Source of the DNA: Chondrosia reniformis
Lineage: Eukaryota; Porifera; Demospongiae; Chondrillida; Chondrillidae
Assembly (NCBI GenBank): GCA_947172415.1
Contig: OX359192.1
Span: forward strand, 2,606,501 to 2,670,500
Length of the DNA: 64,000 bases
Direction of reading: 5' to 3'
Notes under the pieces: model-generated
The model's database searches: none
Seen by the model: the letters and a program-made list of their open reading frames with translations, nothing else
What the model was told of the DNA's origin: nothing
Position numbers and translations under genes: made by a program
Shown: in pieces, positions 46,066 to 57,412 of the stretch
How positions within the stretch are numbered: position 1 is the first letter of the stretch
Layout: each line of letters opens with the position of its first letter

Positions 46066-46493
46066 TAGCGTCTTAGAGGGCTGTCACTTGAAGGTGATCT
46101 AAGCATTCTACCTGAAGAAGAACAATACATGCAAGATATGGAAGGTGACACAACTCAATATGACCTTAAACCTGGTGAAGGTCCACCGAGGACCAACTCC
46201 ATTGGTGCCTTGGTAACTAGAGATGTTACGTGTATCACTCTTACAAGGCAAAAGTGGGTTTCCTTGAGGAGGATATTCAGTCTGGTGTTCCTTTGGCACA
46301 CTGGATGTTGTCAGACATTTTCATTCAGAAACTTCAGGAGGCTAAAGTATGTCCTTGCTCAATCCATGGCAGCATGAGGTTCAAGAACATCCATGTCCTG
46401 TTTGTTAGGCAAAGCAGGAAGAGAAAGAGGAAAAAGAAAACTCTGGAAATGAACTGGGATTCCAAGACTCCACTTTTGTGGAACTGGCTTTGA
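46066..46493 (+). CDS. Unknown exon segment in the 3.66-kb TIR element
   Basis: Begins RLRGLSLEGDLSILPEEEQY, MQDMEGDTTQYDLKPGEGPP, then (in another frame from about 46230) YHSYKAKVGFLEEDIQSGVP, LAHWMLSDIFIQKLQEAK, with a basic run RKRKRKKK near 46420. One frame change is apparent near 46230. No family recognised. The basic run could be a nuclear localisation signal. Confidence 0.4.
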
Positions 46494-47019
46494 GGGTCCT
46501 AGGACTAATGTGTGATGGACAAAACAGAACTTTGCAGGTAAATTGCAAGAAGAAATTAAGTACCATATTTACTATTGTTACGAAACAGGTGGAGATTTCT
46601 TCGCTGATACTTGCATAATATCAGTTCCATTCATGTACTTCAAACTGGTATACAATAACTCTTAATTTGTTGTTGCTTTTTCTACTACTTCTTCTTATTT
46701 ATATATAGGACAGTAAAACATTACATCTTGGCAAGTATGTACAAGGACACAGGCTCAGCAGTTAAAGAAATGTTTTATTTATGTACTTATATTTTTTAAT
46801 ATTTTTTATAATATCAGTTTAGTGCATATATTTACATTACCTTGTTTTTTAGGATCATCAGTGTAAAAAAGAAATATCTCACCTTCCTTTGGTTTAGGAG
46901 GGATACAGCCCATGCTACCCGTATTTTGGCGCCTAATTCGACTATATTCCACCCCTTTTCATTGTCAAAAGTATTCACTTAAATGTAGAATATCAATTTG
47001 AATGTTAATTAAATAATTA

Positions 47020-47504
47020 CAGTGGAACCTCACAAATGAGACCAACTTTGGGACCACATTTTTTGGTCTTAATTTTGAGGTGGTCCTAATTCTGAAATTA
47101 TTATGTACATGTACACACAGGAAATATCTGTCAACAAAATGGCGGACACTTGGCTGGAATAAGCTTTTTCTTCCTTAACGTCGAGCATTGAACCAGTGAA
47201 AGGGATTTAGAAAGCACTTTTACTAAGGTAAAGCTTGCACAAACGTTTTCTATGAGATATGGCATTGGCAACGACCGGAACTCGAACTTTGTTTTCACAC
47301 GTGGTCGTTATACCGAGGTTATTTGCCGGTTATTTAATAATATTGGTCCGAAAATAGTGGTCGTAAAAGTGAATTCCGAGGTGGTCGCTTTTCTGAACAC
47401 CTAAAGTACAGCGCGAGATACAAGAATTACTCGGGACCAAAAAAATGTGTCGCAATTTTGAGGTGGTCTTAATACTGAGGTGGTCGTTAAGCGAGGTTCC
47501 ACTG
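47020..47504. mobile_element. pogo/Tigger-type miniature element, 485 bp
   Basis: Starts CAGTGGAACCTC and ends GAGGTTCCACTG, flanked by TA on both sides. Subterminal GAGGTGGTC and GACCAC motifs continue the inverted repeat. These termini are characteristic of pogo-like (Tc1/mariner superfamily) non-autonomous elements. It carries a Rep-E copy inside (47128-47290), so that repeat either was captured or inserted later. Confidence 0.85.
47128..47290 (+). repeat. Rep-E-related repeat nested in miniature element
   Basis: Contains ACAAAATGGCGGACACTTGG, GGGATTTAGAAAGCAC and TTTTCTATGAGATATGGC, matching 61725-61870. Confidence 0.6.
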
Positions 47505-47950
47505 TATAACTAAATAATATAATAATAATAAGTAAATATCTTACGAAATCGCTAACGTTTTGTAACGCATCACATGCTGCGGAACATCCCGTTCCGTTCC
47601 GCATTTTAGTAACACCCTAGTTTATTAGCGTTGATGGGGTCTTCACACCCCGAATCACACTACGGTAAGTATATCGCCTCTTTTGACCAATTCCTCCTTC
47701 ATTTTTGGTCCAGTTCATTTTCAGTCGACACTTACTTTCATTTTTTTGTATTTAGGTTCTACTTGTGTGTATAATACAGCAGCTATGCATCCTCTTAAGA
47801 TTTTGTTTTATCATTGTAGGAAAGGTTGTCGGGATGTATTGTTAAAAGTTCCATTTATGGTTTTTCATTGGCACTTAAATAAGAATTTCTGTGTGTCTGG
47901 ACGTATTTATGTATGCTTAAGTGTTTGAGTACAAGCACACATACTTCTTG

Positions 47951-47985
47951 CCGTGCTTTAACAAGACCGTCTTGTTAAAGCACGG
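47951..47985. other. Perfect 35-base palindrome
   Basis: CCGTGCTTTAACAAGAC and GTCTTGTTAAAGCACGG form 17-bp perfect arms around one central C. No spacer, so it would extrude as a cruciform or be the joined ends of a very small element. Confidence 0.9.
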
Positions 47986-48194
47986 AATGGATCATTGGTA
48001 ATTTTATGTTCCTCAGATTAAGCTAAAATTCTGATTAATTTCTATTATCTGTAGGACACCTTTTGTTTGACCTCTTTATTTATTTGTAAGTGACTTTCAT
48101 TGTTGATCTCAATTTAGTATCTATGATTACAGGAAATAATAAATGTAAATAGATGTGTAAATGTGAAATTCTATAAATAAAGGAGTGTATATAT

Positions 48195-49304
48195 TTAAAC
48201 AGGGTATTGTTGCGTAATGTGTGCAAGAATGTTTTGAAATGCGTCTATTTTTGTAATCCCACACCGTTCCCTCCACATGAACTCGTCTAAGTAGGAGGAT
48301 AGTTGGTCTTCAGATACCCCCCTCATATTTTTGAATTTGATTTTTGCTCTATTCCAATAGCTCTCAATATTTTGTGTGTGGATCCAAGTCGGACCCACAA
48401 AATTCAGGCTGCGGTTTACTGTTCTGTGGGCAGCTACATTAGGTAGCTGCCCAACATTACTGTAGGCCCTCCATTCATCTGACACAATTACAGTGCCAGG
48501 CTGCACATGTGCCTGAATGATTGGCAATAGTGTACCAGCCCTTCGGTCAGGCACCAATTCCATGTACCCGAGGGCTGGCTCAAAGGAGGTATCGCATAGG
48601 CCAAATACCCATCTCTCTTGTCTTGGAGGCCTGCCCCTATGATTCTGAGTATACATATAGTACGTATGTAATGTTAATTTTTAATCAGCATTGTAGATGT
48701 AATCTTAAAAATGTAATTTTTTACCTTAGGTTTGTGGGTGAAGAGGGACTCATCAATTTGTACCTCCTTCCCTGGACCTCCAAGCAGGATTGGAGTGGAA
48801 ATCAGCTTGGTGGAACAGACCTCCCTCAGCCATTGGTAGACTCCACAAGCTGTGTTCTCTGCTACCTCAAGTTGGGCTGCTGCTGTTGTGACAGCTATTT
48901 CAAATGCCCACCAGTGCATGAGGAGTAGCCACTTTTGGATAGTCAACTTCGACTTGGCGAAGAAACTCCCCTCCCGCAAGGTTAAACACTTGTGGCAGGC
49001 AGGACACCTCCATCTATGTAATAATTAAATCTATAATTTTTATTTTGTAATTATTATTTATTATTATTAGTCATTTTATTATTCTAATGTATTATTTTTT
49101 TGTAATTATGTATTTGGTAATAAATTGTATATTAATTAAAATTGTATACCTGAATTTGTCAGAGATGTCATTCCTTGGAACCATGGCCATGCCTGTGCCA
49201 CAAGGACATGTCTTGCTGCTGGCCAGCAAGCCTTTTGATTGATACCAGTAGATTAGGTCATCTTGTGGTCCAAAAGCAACCTTACCAATATTCATGAAAG
49301 ACAT
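48195..49304 (-). CDS. Merlin-family transposase, intact with two introns
   Basis: Three exons with matching phases: 49304-49150, 49013-48725, 48644-48195 (about 297 residues, usual for the family). Exon 1 MSFMNIGKVAFGPQDDLIYW with CPCGTGMAM; exon 2 RWRCPACHKCLTLREGSFF completes a zinc-binding set, then LMHWWAFEIAVTTAAAQLEV and QIDESLFTHKPK; exon 3 RGRPPRQERWVFGLCDT, TLLPIIQAHVQPGTVIVSDE, VNRSLNFVGPTWIHTQNIES and SSYLDEFMWRERCG. DDE residues are the aspartates in QIDES and VSDEW and the glutamate in NIESYW. These are ISXO2/Merlin (IS1016-related) features. No stop or frameshift is visible. Terminal repeats were not identified. Confidence 0.85.
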
Positions 49305-50296
49305 TTTTAAAACTGATTAGAAAAACCGCTTTACAAATTAGGTATGAATAATAATTAATCCTATGAATAATGTTAATTTGTACAAAATATTGGAAATCAG
49401 CTCAACTGAAGTTATTATTATTCTCAGGCAATTATTATATAGTCATAACATATCCCCTCGATGATTGCATAACTCCGACATACACGATTATATTGTAATT
49501 GCGCAAACTCTATTACATCATGCATAGTTACGTATCTATAAGTAGTAACAATTTCACAATTAATAATAATTAAAAATAAATATTTACAAACATTTCATAG
49601 TTTTAAAGTTATTTTCTTCTTTAAATTCAATCTGTAGAAACATAGAAAGGTATATTATAGACAAAAATGTTCAAAAAAAGTGGACAAGGGTTAGGGTTAG
49701 ATATACATGTAGTGCTGTAACTTTATCAAATGGAGAGATATTAGGCTAAAAATTGCTCTCAGCTTTCAAAGACATGCACAAAACATATCCAAGGAGTTTT
49801 AAAAAAATTGATGTTTACTCATATTTGCCCTATCTCTCACCATACATTAGGTTTGTATACCAGAATCTAATGTACATTTAGTGACTGCAGATCTTAAAGT
49901 TCGCTAAAAAACATTAAACTATGATCCGCATTTAGTTGGGATTCCCTAAACGGGCCAAATTACAGAACGCCTGAACCCTAGGTGTTCGGTAATTTTTCGG
50001 TATTTTTTTAAATGGAAAATCAGGGGACAAGGAAGAGGAATATTGGAGGGACACAGCCAACAACTTGACAACTTACGGGCGCATCTGATTTTGGAAAGCG
50101 TACGGTACGGTACGGTGATCCATCAACCGCTATAAAACAAACAAAAGAAGGCAGTAAGCGCCCCAGTGATACTTGGAAGCGCCTCTTGAACTGAAGCGGA
50201 AGTGATTGCTTACGTCAGTGATGCAAATGGACGCCGTGTCCGTATATTACGGGTGATCCTAATAGAGAATATTACAAATATTAACAAATTTGGTAA
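49305..50296. other. Intergenic between Merlin and Tc1 genes
   Basis: AT-rich at first (TAATTATTATTTATT runs), then higher GC near 50040-50260 with TACGGTACGGTACGG. No exon recognised. One end of the Merlin or Tc1 element should lie here but no inverted repeat was matched. Confidence 0.35.
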
Positions 50297-51347
50297 CTAA
50301 TATTTAGTGTGTACACCTTTTGATTTAATTACAGAGTCTATTCTTTTGGGCATCGAATTTTACAACTTTACTAAATAGTCTTTAGAAATGGATGTCCATG
50401 CTTCTTGCAGGGAACGGTACAAACTGTCCAAACTTAAACAACAGTTTGTTGCAGCCATCTTCTTTCTTGTGACTCGGTCCAATTCATCCCATAGATGCTC
50501 TATGGGATTAAGATCAGGCGATTGTGGTGGCCATTTTATTAACTTGACGCCATTGCTAACAAGAAAGGACGAAGTTGCTTTTGCAGTGTGAATCGGAGCA
50601 TTGTCTTGCTGGAAGACTCTTTCCCCTGGTGGAAATTCCATAAGGAATGGCAAGAGATTGTCCTTCAGCAGTTCTATATATAGCCTTGCGCATCTAGATG
50701 ATGACTGATTCTCGGTAGAGTCGACAATTTCAAAAAAGTAAACGCTCCCCATACCATACCACTTCCTCCACCATGTTTGACGGTTTGCTGAATGCAACAG
50801 GGATTCAATGCCTCACTTGAGCTCCTACGAACATAGGTACGTCCGTCGCTCTTATATAAATTGAATTTTGATTCATCTGAAAATATGATTTTACCCCAGT
50901 CTTCGACCGTCCAATCTTTGTGTTCGAGGGCAAATTGCAGATGCTTTTTTCTGTTAGCTGCGCTAAGAAAAGGTTTCCGTCTTGCAATTCTCCCATGCAT
51001 CCCAAAGTCAGCCAATGTTCTCTTCACTGTTGACACGGAAACAGAAATGCCATAGTTTACATTCAGCTCATCTGTGATGGATGTAGCAGGGCGAAATCGA
51101 TCTTTCTTGCATAAATGTAATATTGTGGTCTTTGTTCTGTCACTGAGGATTTTGGACATCCGCATTTGGGTTCCACTGTGCCTGTCTTCTCATATTTTAG
51201 GAGCAAATTTCTCATGCAAGTGTGGCTACAGCCAACCTGAGCAGCAACTTGGCGTTGAGAAACACCTTGCTCCGTGAGGACAAAAATACGTGCTCTGTCA
51301 ATGAGTGTTAGTTTTACCATGATTTCCACTCTAATGTTTCGTAGCAA
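50297..51347 (-). pseudogene. Tc1 transposase (DD34E), decayed
   Basis: Minus strand from 51347: MVKLTLIDRARIFVLTEQGV, SQRQVAAQVGCSHTCMRNLL (paired-like helix-turn-helix), VSTVKRTLADFGMHGRIARR, then IIFSDESKFNLY (first aspartate), VFQQDNAPIHTAKA (second) and SPDLNPIEHLWDELDR (glutamate), ending MPKRIDSVIKSKGVHTKY. Frame changes near 51160 and 50790, and a stop replaces a tyrosine codon near 50360 (KL-stop-NSMPKR). It is a different Tc1 lineage from the one at 35381. No terminal inverted repeats were found. Confidence 0.9.
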
Positions 51348-51525
51348 CTCAGTATAGGCGGGAAAACAGTTGATTGCTTATATTCGTTCGCTTTCGAGGG
51401 TATACGTAAATATAACATAGCGATTTTCTCAAAGGGTACGAAGAGTCTTTACCAACGCCATTTAAAATATTGCGTAAGTGGAAAGTTTCTTTTGAGCGCG
51501 TGTGTGTATATAAGGTGTATATAAT

Positions 51526-51607
51526 AACTTGCACACAAGGGACATTGTTCATGAAATAAATTAAAGGCCCCAGCCTTTATGTCCCTTGTGTGCAAGTTAC
51601 CAAATTG
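51526..51607. repeat. Head-to-head junction of Rep-B ends
   Basis: TAACTTGCACACAAGGGACA is followed, after a ~30-base spacer (containing AAAGGCCCCAGCCTTT), by its inverse TGTCCCTTGTGTGCAAGTTA. The same arrangement with the same spacer occurs in reverse at 63805-63880. Confidence 0.85.
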
Positions 51608-52010
51608 TCTCTAACCCTGTTGTTTATGTGAATGCATGCAAGCGACCAACGGTACTCCTAGCTCACACTCAAGGCAAGTCAAATCTGCGGTAATTATTGG
51701 TTGAGACCCCCTGCATGAGACTGGAAATTTTGCTGATAATGGCATGCAGATGCTTCATCTTCCAGTCTATACTAAGGTGTGAAAAGGTAATTGGAAGGCC
51801 ATGCGTTTAACCTTATATGATCTGTAGAGACTACTACTCTGTATGCAGCAGTTGAGAATTTCAGTGTGGCTAAAGCCTTGTAGTGTTTAATATACCTGAT
51901 TGTGATTATTTTAGGAGTCATTTGCATCCGTATTATATTATATACCTCAGCGTGATTATCTTGGGAGTCACTTGCATCCGTGTATAAATTTGTAACTTGC
52001 ACTGTGTAGT
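51585..52010 (+). mobile_element. Rep-B miniature element, about 425 bp
   Basis: Ends CTTGTGTGCAAGTTAC and GTAACTTGCACTGTGTAG form an imperfect inverted repeat. Interior landmarks: TGATTATGG.. /ATTGGTTGAGACCCCCTG, GCAGATGCTTCATCTT, GGTGTGAAAAGGTAATTGG. Other copies at 53720-54092 (minus), 63447-63830 (minus), 63862-64000 and 1-100. No protein. Confidence 0.8.
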
Positions 52011-52100
52011 ACTTGATTGTATTTAAACATGCTTAATATATATAGCACTCCTTATTCCTACACATTGACAATTATATATATATATATATATATTTATAGG

Positions 52101-52690
52101 AGAGCGTCAACTTGTCATAGCCGTTCTTGAAAGGATGATCTTCTTTAGCAATTACGAGGCGGTGACGTTTTCGCAATGATTCACAAAATGTGTGTACCGA
52201 GCGACATACAAAGGTGTTGGTGACGCAATAGAAGAACATCACAATACATCACCAGCTTGCGCAATCGTAAATTTGAATTCTTCATTATATCTTGATTATT
52301 TTGCTCATTTAATTAAGCAAAACTTCGCCAGACATTTCTTATACACATGTACCATGATATATGTTGATTTCACAGTTATCTGACCAATTGATAATTTTAT
52401 TAATATAACACATTGTTTCAATATAAATTTCCCATATGTTTTCTATAGTCCTATGGCCTTTTATATGCAGATTTTGTCCTCTGTTTTCTAACGAACAGAG
52501 GCCTAAATCAAAAATCCTTTAACTTAAAAATGAGTTTTATACCCTAAACTTTATGATGATATGCCCATTTTGTTTTTAGGTTCTTTCTTGGAGCCATATG
52601 AATTAATTAATTATATTATTTATATTATATTAGATTAGATTACCTTAGTATATTGTAACTTGCACTGTATATATTGTGTACATAAATATA
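52101..52690 (+). repeat. Rep-C, copy 1
   Basis: GGAGAGCGTC.ACTTGT, GAGGCGGTGACGTTTTCG, CATTTAATTAAGCAAAACTT, TATAGTCCTATGGC, then ATTACCTTAGTATATTGTAA. It shares all these with 52905-53705 and 54112-54742. Short open frames here (for example 52192) recur in copy 3 but contain no domain and are not conserved in copy 2. Confidence 0.85.
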
Positions 52691-52904
52691 CAGTTGAATC
52701 TATCGAATATTCACTATACTGAATGTATTATATTCTCTATATTGTAATTGCACTGTATATAAAAGTATGCTTTTGCTGGGGCTAGCAATATACTCAGAGA
52801 TTGACTATATATATGTACCGTGTGAGCTTGCACGCACGCATATTTATCCAAATCCACCCCTACGTATCCAATTACACTCCTGCATACGTACGTACACACA
52901 TGGA
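52691..52904. other. Spacer between Rep-C copies
   Basis: AT-rich, nothing recognised. Confidence 0.3.
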
Positions 52905-53705
52905 TAGGTAAAAATATTAACAGAAAACAAAAGAAGAGATGACGGAGATTAAAGTACCAAAGTTTTACTATGGTCGTCTAAACGAATTTATTTTATTTAT
53001 TTTACATGAATATATATATAGCAACATTTCTGGCTTAAACTTAACATGAACGTATATAAATACGCTTTATCTAACCTTCGCTACAACTCGCTTATTCCGT
53101 AGCTCCTTCTCGTAGGAGAGCGTCGACTTGTTATAGCCGTTCACGAAAGGGATGATCTTCTTTAGCAACGAGGCGGTGACGTTTTCGCAACGTCAAATGA
53201 TTCACAAAATGTGTGTACGGAGCGACATACGAAAGTGTTGGTGATGCATTCGAAGAACATCACAATACATCATCAGATTGCACAATCGTAACCTTGAATT
53301 CTTCATTATTATCTTGATTATTTTGCTCCTTTAATTAAGCAAAACTTCGCCAGACGTTTGTCATATACATGTACCATGATATATGTTGGTTTCACAGTTA
53401 TCTGACAAATTGAAAATTTTTATTTATATAACACTTGGTTTCAATATAAATTTTCTATAGCTTTTCTATAGTCCTATGGCATTTTATATGCAGACTTTGT
53501 CCTCCGTTTTCTAACAAACGGAGGCCTAAATAAGAAATCCCTTAATTTAAAACAAGTTTTATACCCTAAACTTTATGATGATATGCCCATATTGTTTCTA
53601 GATCCTTTCTTGGAGCCATATGAATTATTTACATTATTTATATTATTTATTTATTTATTTATTTAGATTACCTTAGTATATTGTAACTTGCACTGTATAT
53701 ATATA
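52905..53705 (+). repeat. Rep-C, copy 2 (longest)
   Basis: Adds a 5' part shared with copy 3: GACGGAGATTAAAGTACC-like start, CGCTTTATCTAACCTTCG and TAGCTCCTTCTCGTAGG. It ends GTATATTGTAACTTGCACTG, resembling the terminus of Rep-B, which follows directly. Confidence 0.85.
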
Positions 53706-53719
53706 TAAGTACTAGCTAT

Positions 53720-54092
53720 ACACAGTGCCAGTTACAAATTTAAAGAGATCCAAGTGACCCCTATAGGATAATCAGTATTTTAAATAGCACGTATAGTTGC
53801 AGACTTTGAAATCCTCAACTACTACATAGAGAGTAGTAGTTGATACAGATCATCCAATTGCAAGGTAGAACACATGGCCTACCAATTACCTTTTCACACC
53901 TTCGTATTTAGACTGAAGATGATGCATCTGCATGCCATATATCAACAAAGATTCCAGTTTTAAAGGGGTCTCAGCTAATAACCACAGCAGATTTGATTTG
54001 CCTTGTGAGGTAGCTAAGAATGCCGACGGTTGATTGCATGCATTTGCATAATCAACAGGGTTAGAGACCATTTTGTAACTTGTACACAAGGG
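53720..54092 (-). mobile_element. Rep-B miniature element, inverted
   Basis: Reverse-orientation copy between Rep-C copies 2 and 3: begins CACAGTGCCAGTTAC and ends GTAACTTGTACACAAGGG. Diverged from the other copies. Confidence 0.8.
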
Positions 54093-54111
54093 ACATAAAA
54101 GGCCGTATTCT

Positions 54112-54742
54112 TACGTAGATAACGTAAGAAGAGAAGACAGAGCTTAAATTACCAAAGTAATACGGTCGACCAAACGAATTCAGTCTTTCGCATCAATATA
54201 GGTCCTGGAACAACTCTGCCTCAAACTTGACTGGGACGTATACAAAAACGCTTTATCTAACCTTCGCTACAACTCGCCTGTTCGCTAGCTCCTTCTCGTA
54301 GGAGAGCATCGACTTGTCATAGCCATTCACAAAGGGATGATCTTCTTTAGCAACGAGGCGGTGACGTTTTCGTAACGTCACAAGATTCACTAAATGTGTA
54401 CGGAGCGACATACGAGAGGTGTTGGTGACGCACTAGAGAAACATCACAATACATCTACAGATTGCGCAATTGTAACCTTGAATTCTTCATTATATCTTGA
54501 TTATTTTGCTCATTTAATTAAGCAAAACTTCACCAGACATTTGTCATACACATGTACCATGATATATGTCGGTTTCACAGTTATCTGACAAATTGAAATT
54601 TTTTACTAATATAACACTTGGTTTCAATATAAATTTTCTATAGCTTTTCTATAGTCCTATGGCATTTTATATGCAGACTTTGTCCTCCGTTTTCTACCAA
54701 ACGGAGACCTAAATAAAAAATTCCTTAATTAAAAATGAGTTC
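54112..54742 (+). repeat. Rep-C, copy 3, left part
   Basis: Runs from the AAGAAGAGAAGACAGAGCTT start to AAAAATGAGTTC and is then interrupted at 54743. The expected continuation (ATACCCTAA.CTTTATGAT) resumes at 61171. Confidence 0.85.
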
Positions 54743-54835
54743 TATAGAGCAGTTTCATGTGACGTCACAAGTCTCATGAAAATTGTCTTCGGCCATGTTG
54801 GTGTACAGCTGAACAGTATTATCGTCGGAGCGAAT

Positions 54836-54988
54836 ATGGTGTTGTACGTAATGATCGGCTGTTCCAAGCGTTCGGGTCGCGATAAGGACGTATCCTTATA
54901 CAGAATTCCCTCGGTACTGACGCACTTGGGCAAGAAGGACTACGAGTTGAGCAAACGGCAAAGGGATGGATTCCTAGCAATTAAGTAA
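54836..54988 (+). pseudogene. THAP-like exon fragment
   Basis: MVLYVMIGCSKRSGRDKDVS, LYRIPSVLTHLGKKDYELSK, RQRDGFLAIK then stop. The GCSKRSGRDKDVS-YRIP pattern is that of the N-terminal half of a THAP finger; one of the first cysteines appears replaced (VMIGC). The second half (CSxHF, AVPTxF) is absent before the CACTA insertion and was not found after it. Confidence 0.6.
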
Positions 54989-55169
54989 TTAAGTAACTAA
55001 GTAATTTGCTCTCTACCTAAATTTATATTGTTGCTGCTTATTATTGTTACCTACTACAGGTGTTTGTTAGAGATATTTGTTTGTTTTGGCAAGTCCATAA
55101 CTAGTTAGTGTTGTCTAATGTACATCAGTCTCTTGTAAATAATTGTAATATATAGTGCGTATTATATGG
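54989..55169. other. Spacer before the CACTA-type element
   Basis: AT-rich, nothing recognised; ends in TGG, the left target-site copy. Confidence 0.3.
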
Positions 55170-55728
55170 CACTGCAAAAAATAAAGTAGTTTACACCAGT
55201 TCACAATGTTGTGTAAACTAGTAGTTCACAAAAGTTTACAAAAGTTTACAAAAGTTTACGCAACGGTTCGTTTACGCAAATTGCCAAACGTTTACGTAAG
55301 TTATCACAGCGTTTACTGAGGTAAACAGTGTTGCTTTTAACTGTGAAGTCATTTGGAATGTCTTAAAATAACTATGAATAATATTAATGATACTCCGGTA
55401 AAATGGATTGGATTTTCTTATCAAGAGAGCTAGTTATCTACGTAGCTAACTACCTGTAACGATCGTAGCTATAGTATATGATGCATTCAATAGACTGCAT
55501 GAAATTAGGATTCCAGATATGTAACGAAAAAGTATTTTAGTGACAATTAAAATGGATGTAAATGTAGAACAGTAAAAAAGTTTGTTAAAATGTTATTCTA
55601 TTCAACCAATGTTGTCTTGTTTGTAGAACCATCCTTCCTGCCCTAGTCCTTCCTTCCAAAACGACCTGATATGATTGCATGCTATAGAAATTAATGATGG
55701 AGTAACTGTAAATGATGTTAATGGAGAA

Positions 55729-55790
55729 TAGGTACAGCCCAAAACAGGCTTGTCACATTCCCATAGTCATTTTAACCACACTTGACACAA
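55729..55790 (+). repeat. Diverged single unit of the 62-bp minisatellite
   Basis: GGTACAGCCCAAAACAGGC then TTGTCACATTCCCATAGT: one unit lying 450 bases before the array, probably its ancestral state. Confidence 0.6.
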
Positions 55791-56243
55791 AATTTAGATA
55801 TGGGCTTAAAGTGAACCAAAAAATTCTTTGACACATCTTTAGGCAATTACGTACATGGGTAACCTCGATCCGACTCCCCTTACAACAGAAACAATTAACC
55901 TCGCTATACCGCTCGGTAATAATGATGCAACTAGTACGTAGAACCCAAAACGTCTCTTTTTAAATACGCAATGCAACGAAAATATTACTCACATCTACTA
56001 TAGTGACGTGAGCTTGCAGTATATTGTAATAAAACAGGCCTTACATATAGAATTGAATATGTTTTCATACAGTACACAATGTGCCTTATATGGTGTGGGA
56101 AATGTTTAATAAACAATGGAAGCCATGTTAGGTTCACTTTTTGAAGTACACCACACTGTATTGTCCACTTAAGGATAATTAGTGATGTTCTTTCTTGAGT
56201 GAAGCTGCATGTGCTCGGCGAAAGTCAAGAAGCTTAATTACAT

Positions 56244-57127
56244 TTTAATTACATGTTGGTGGGTACAGCCCGAAACAGGCCCTCCACTTCCAACTGTCAC
56301 ACCATAGTTTTAATTAAATGTTGGTGGGTACAGCCCGAAACAGGCCCTCCACTTCCAACTGTCACACCATAGTTATAATTACATGTTGGTGGGTACAGCC
56401 CGAAACAGGCCCTCCACTTCCAACTGTCACACCATAGTTTTAATTAAATGTTGGTGGGTACAGCCCGAAACAGGCCCTCCACTTCCAACTGTCACACCAT
56501 AGTTATAATTACATGTTGGTGGGTACAGCCCGAAACAGGCCCTCCACTTCCAACTGTCACACCATAGTTATAATTACATGTTGGTGGGTACAGCCCGAAA
56601 CAGGCCCTCCACTTCCAACTGTCACACCATAGTTTTAATTAAATGTTGGTGGGTACAGCCCGAAACAGGCCCTCCACTTCCAACTGTCACACCATAGTTT
56701 TAATTAAATGTTGGTGGGTACAGCCCGAAACAGGCCCTCCACTTCCAACTGTCACACCATAGTTATAATTACATGTTGGTGGGTACAGCCCGAAACAGGC
56801 CCTCCACTTCCAACTGTCACACCATAGTTATAATTACATGTTGGTGGGTACAGCCCGAAACAGGCCCTCCACTTCCAACTGTCACACCATAGTTTTAATT
56901 AAATGTTGGTGGGTACAGCCCGAAACAGGCCCTCCACTTCCAACTGTCACACCATAGTTTTAATTAAATGTTGGTGGGTACAGCCCGAAACAGGCCCTCC
57001 ACTTCCAACTGTCACACCATAGTTATAATTACATGTTGGTGGGTACAGCCCGAAACAGGCCCTCCACTTCCAACTGTCACACCATAGTTATAATTACATG
57101 TTGGTGGGTACAGCCCGAAACAGGCCA
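56244..57127 (+). repeat. 62-bp minisatellite with two alternating unit types
   Basis: About 13 full units of CCCGAAACAGGCCCTCCACT, TCCAACTGTCACACCATAG and a variable link. The link is either TTTTAATTAAATG (A) or TTATAATTACATG (B). The order is A B A B B A A B B A A B B; otherwise units look identical. The pattern points to recent expansion by blocks of two and four units. Confidence 0.95.
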
Positions 57128-57412
57128 ACGTCAGCACACTTATTTTAATTTTAAAAGTCTAACTGGACAGGTACAGGCTTATTATAAATTCGTCAGTATC
57201 GACGGCGTTCGGTTACCTGATCGAAATAACGGCTTCCTGGAAGTTAGTTAATCCTGAACGATATACGTGCCTTTAACAGGCAGGCACTTTAGGCCTTTAA
57301 AGAAGCTCAAACACGATTATTCAGTAGAACTTAACTAAAGGCACTACGACTAATTCGCCTCTATTCAAACTCAGAGCCACCAGATTACTACTGTGAACGA
57401 CGGCGTTCAAAT

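Larger units (their letters stand above)
43956..47617. mobile_element. Unclassified TIR element, 3.66 kb
   Basis: Inverted ends of about 40 bp: GGGTGTTATTAAAATGCGG at 43956 and CCGCATTTTAGTAACACCC ending at 47617, both followed inward by the GGAACGG.ACGG.ATGTTCCGC stretch; only a few mismatches. It contains unknown exons, a 26-bp tandem repeat, a Rep-E copy and a nested pogo-type miniature element. No transposase domain recognised and no clear target duplication seen. Confidence 0.7.

Noticed and set aside
52192-54588. Similar 62-64 residue open frames in two Rep-C copies
   Set aside because: They are absent from copy 2, have no domain, and their similarity is explained by the repeat itself.
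56244-57127. CRISPR-like array from the alternating units
   Set aside because: The variable part is only 13 bases with two states, which is minisatellite variation.
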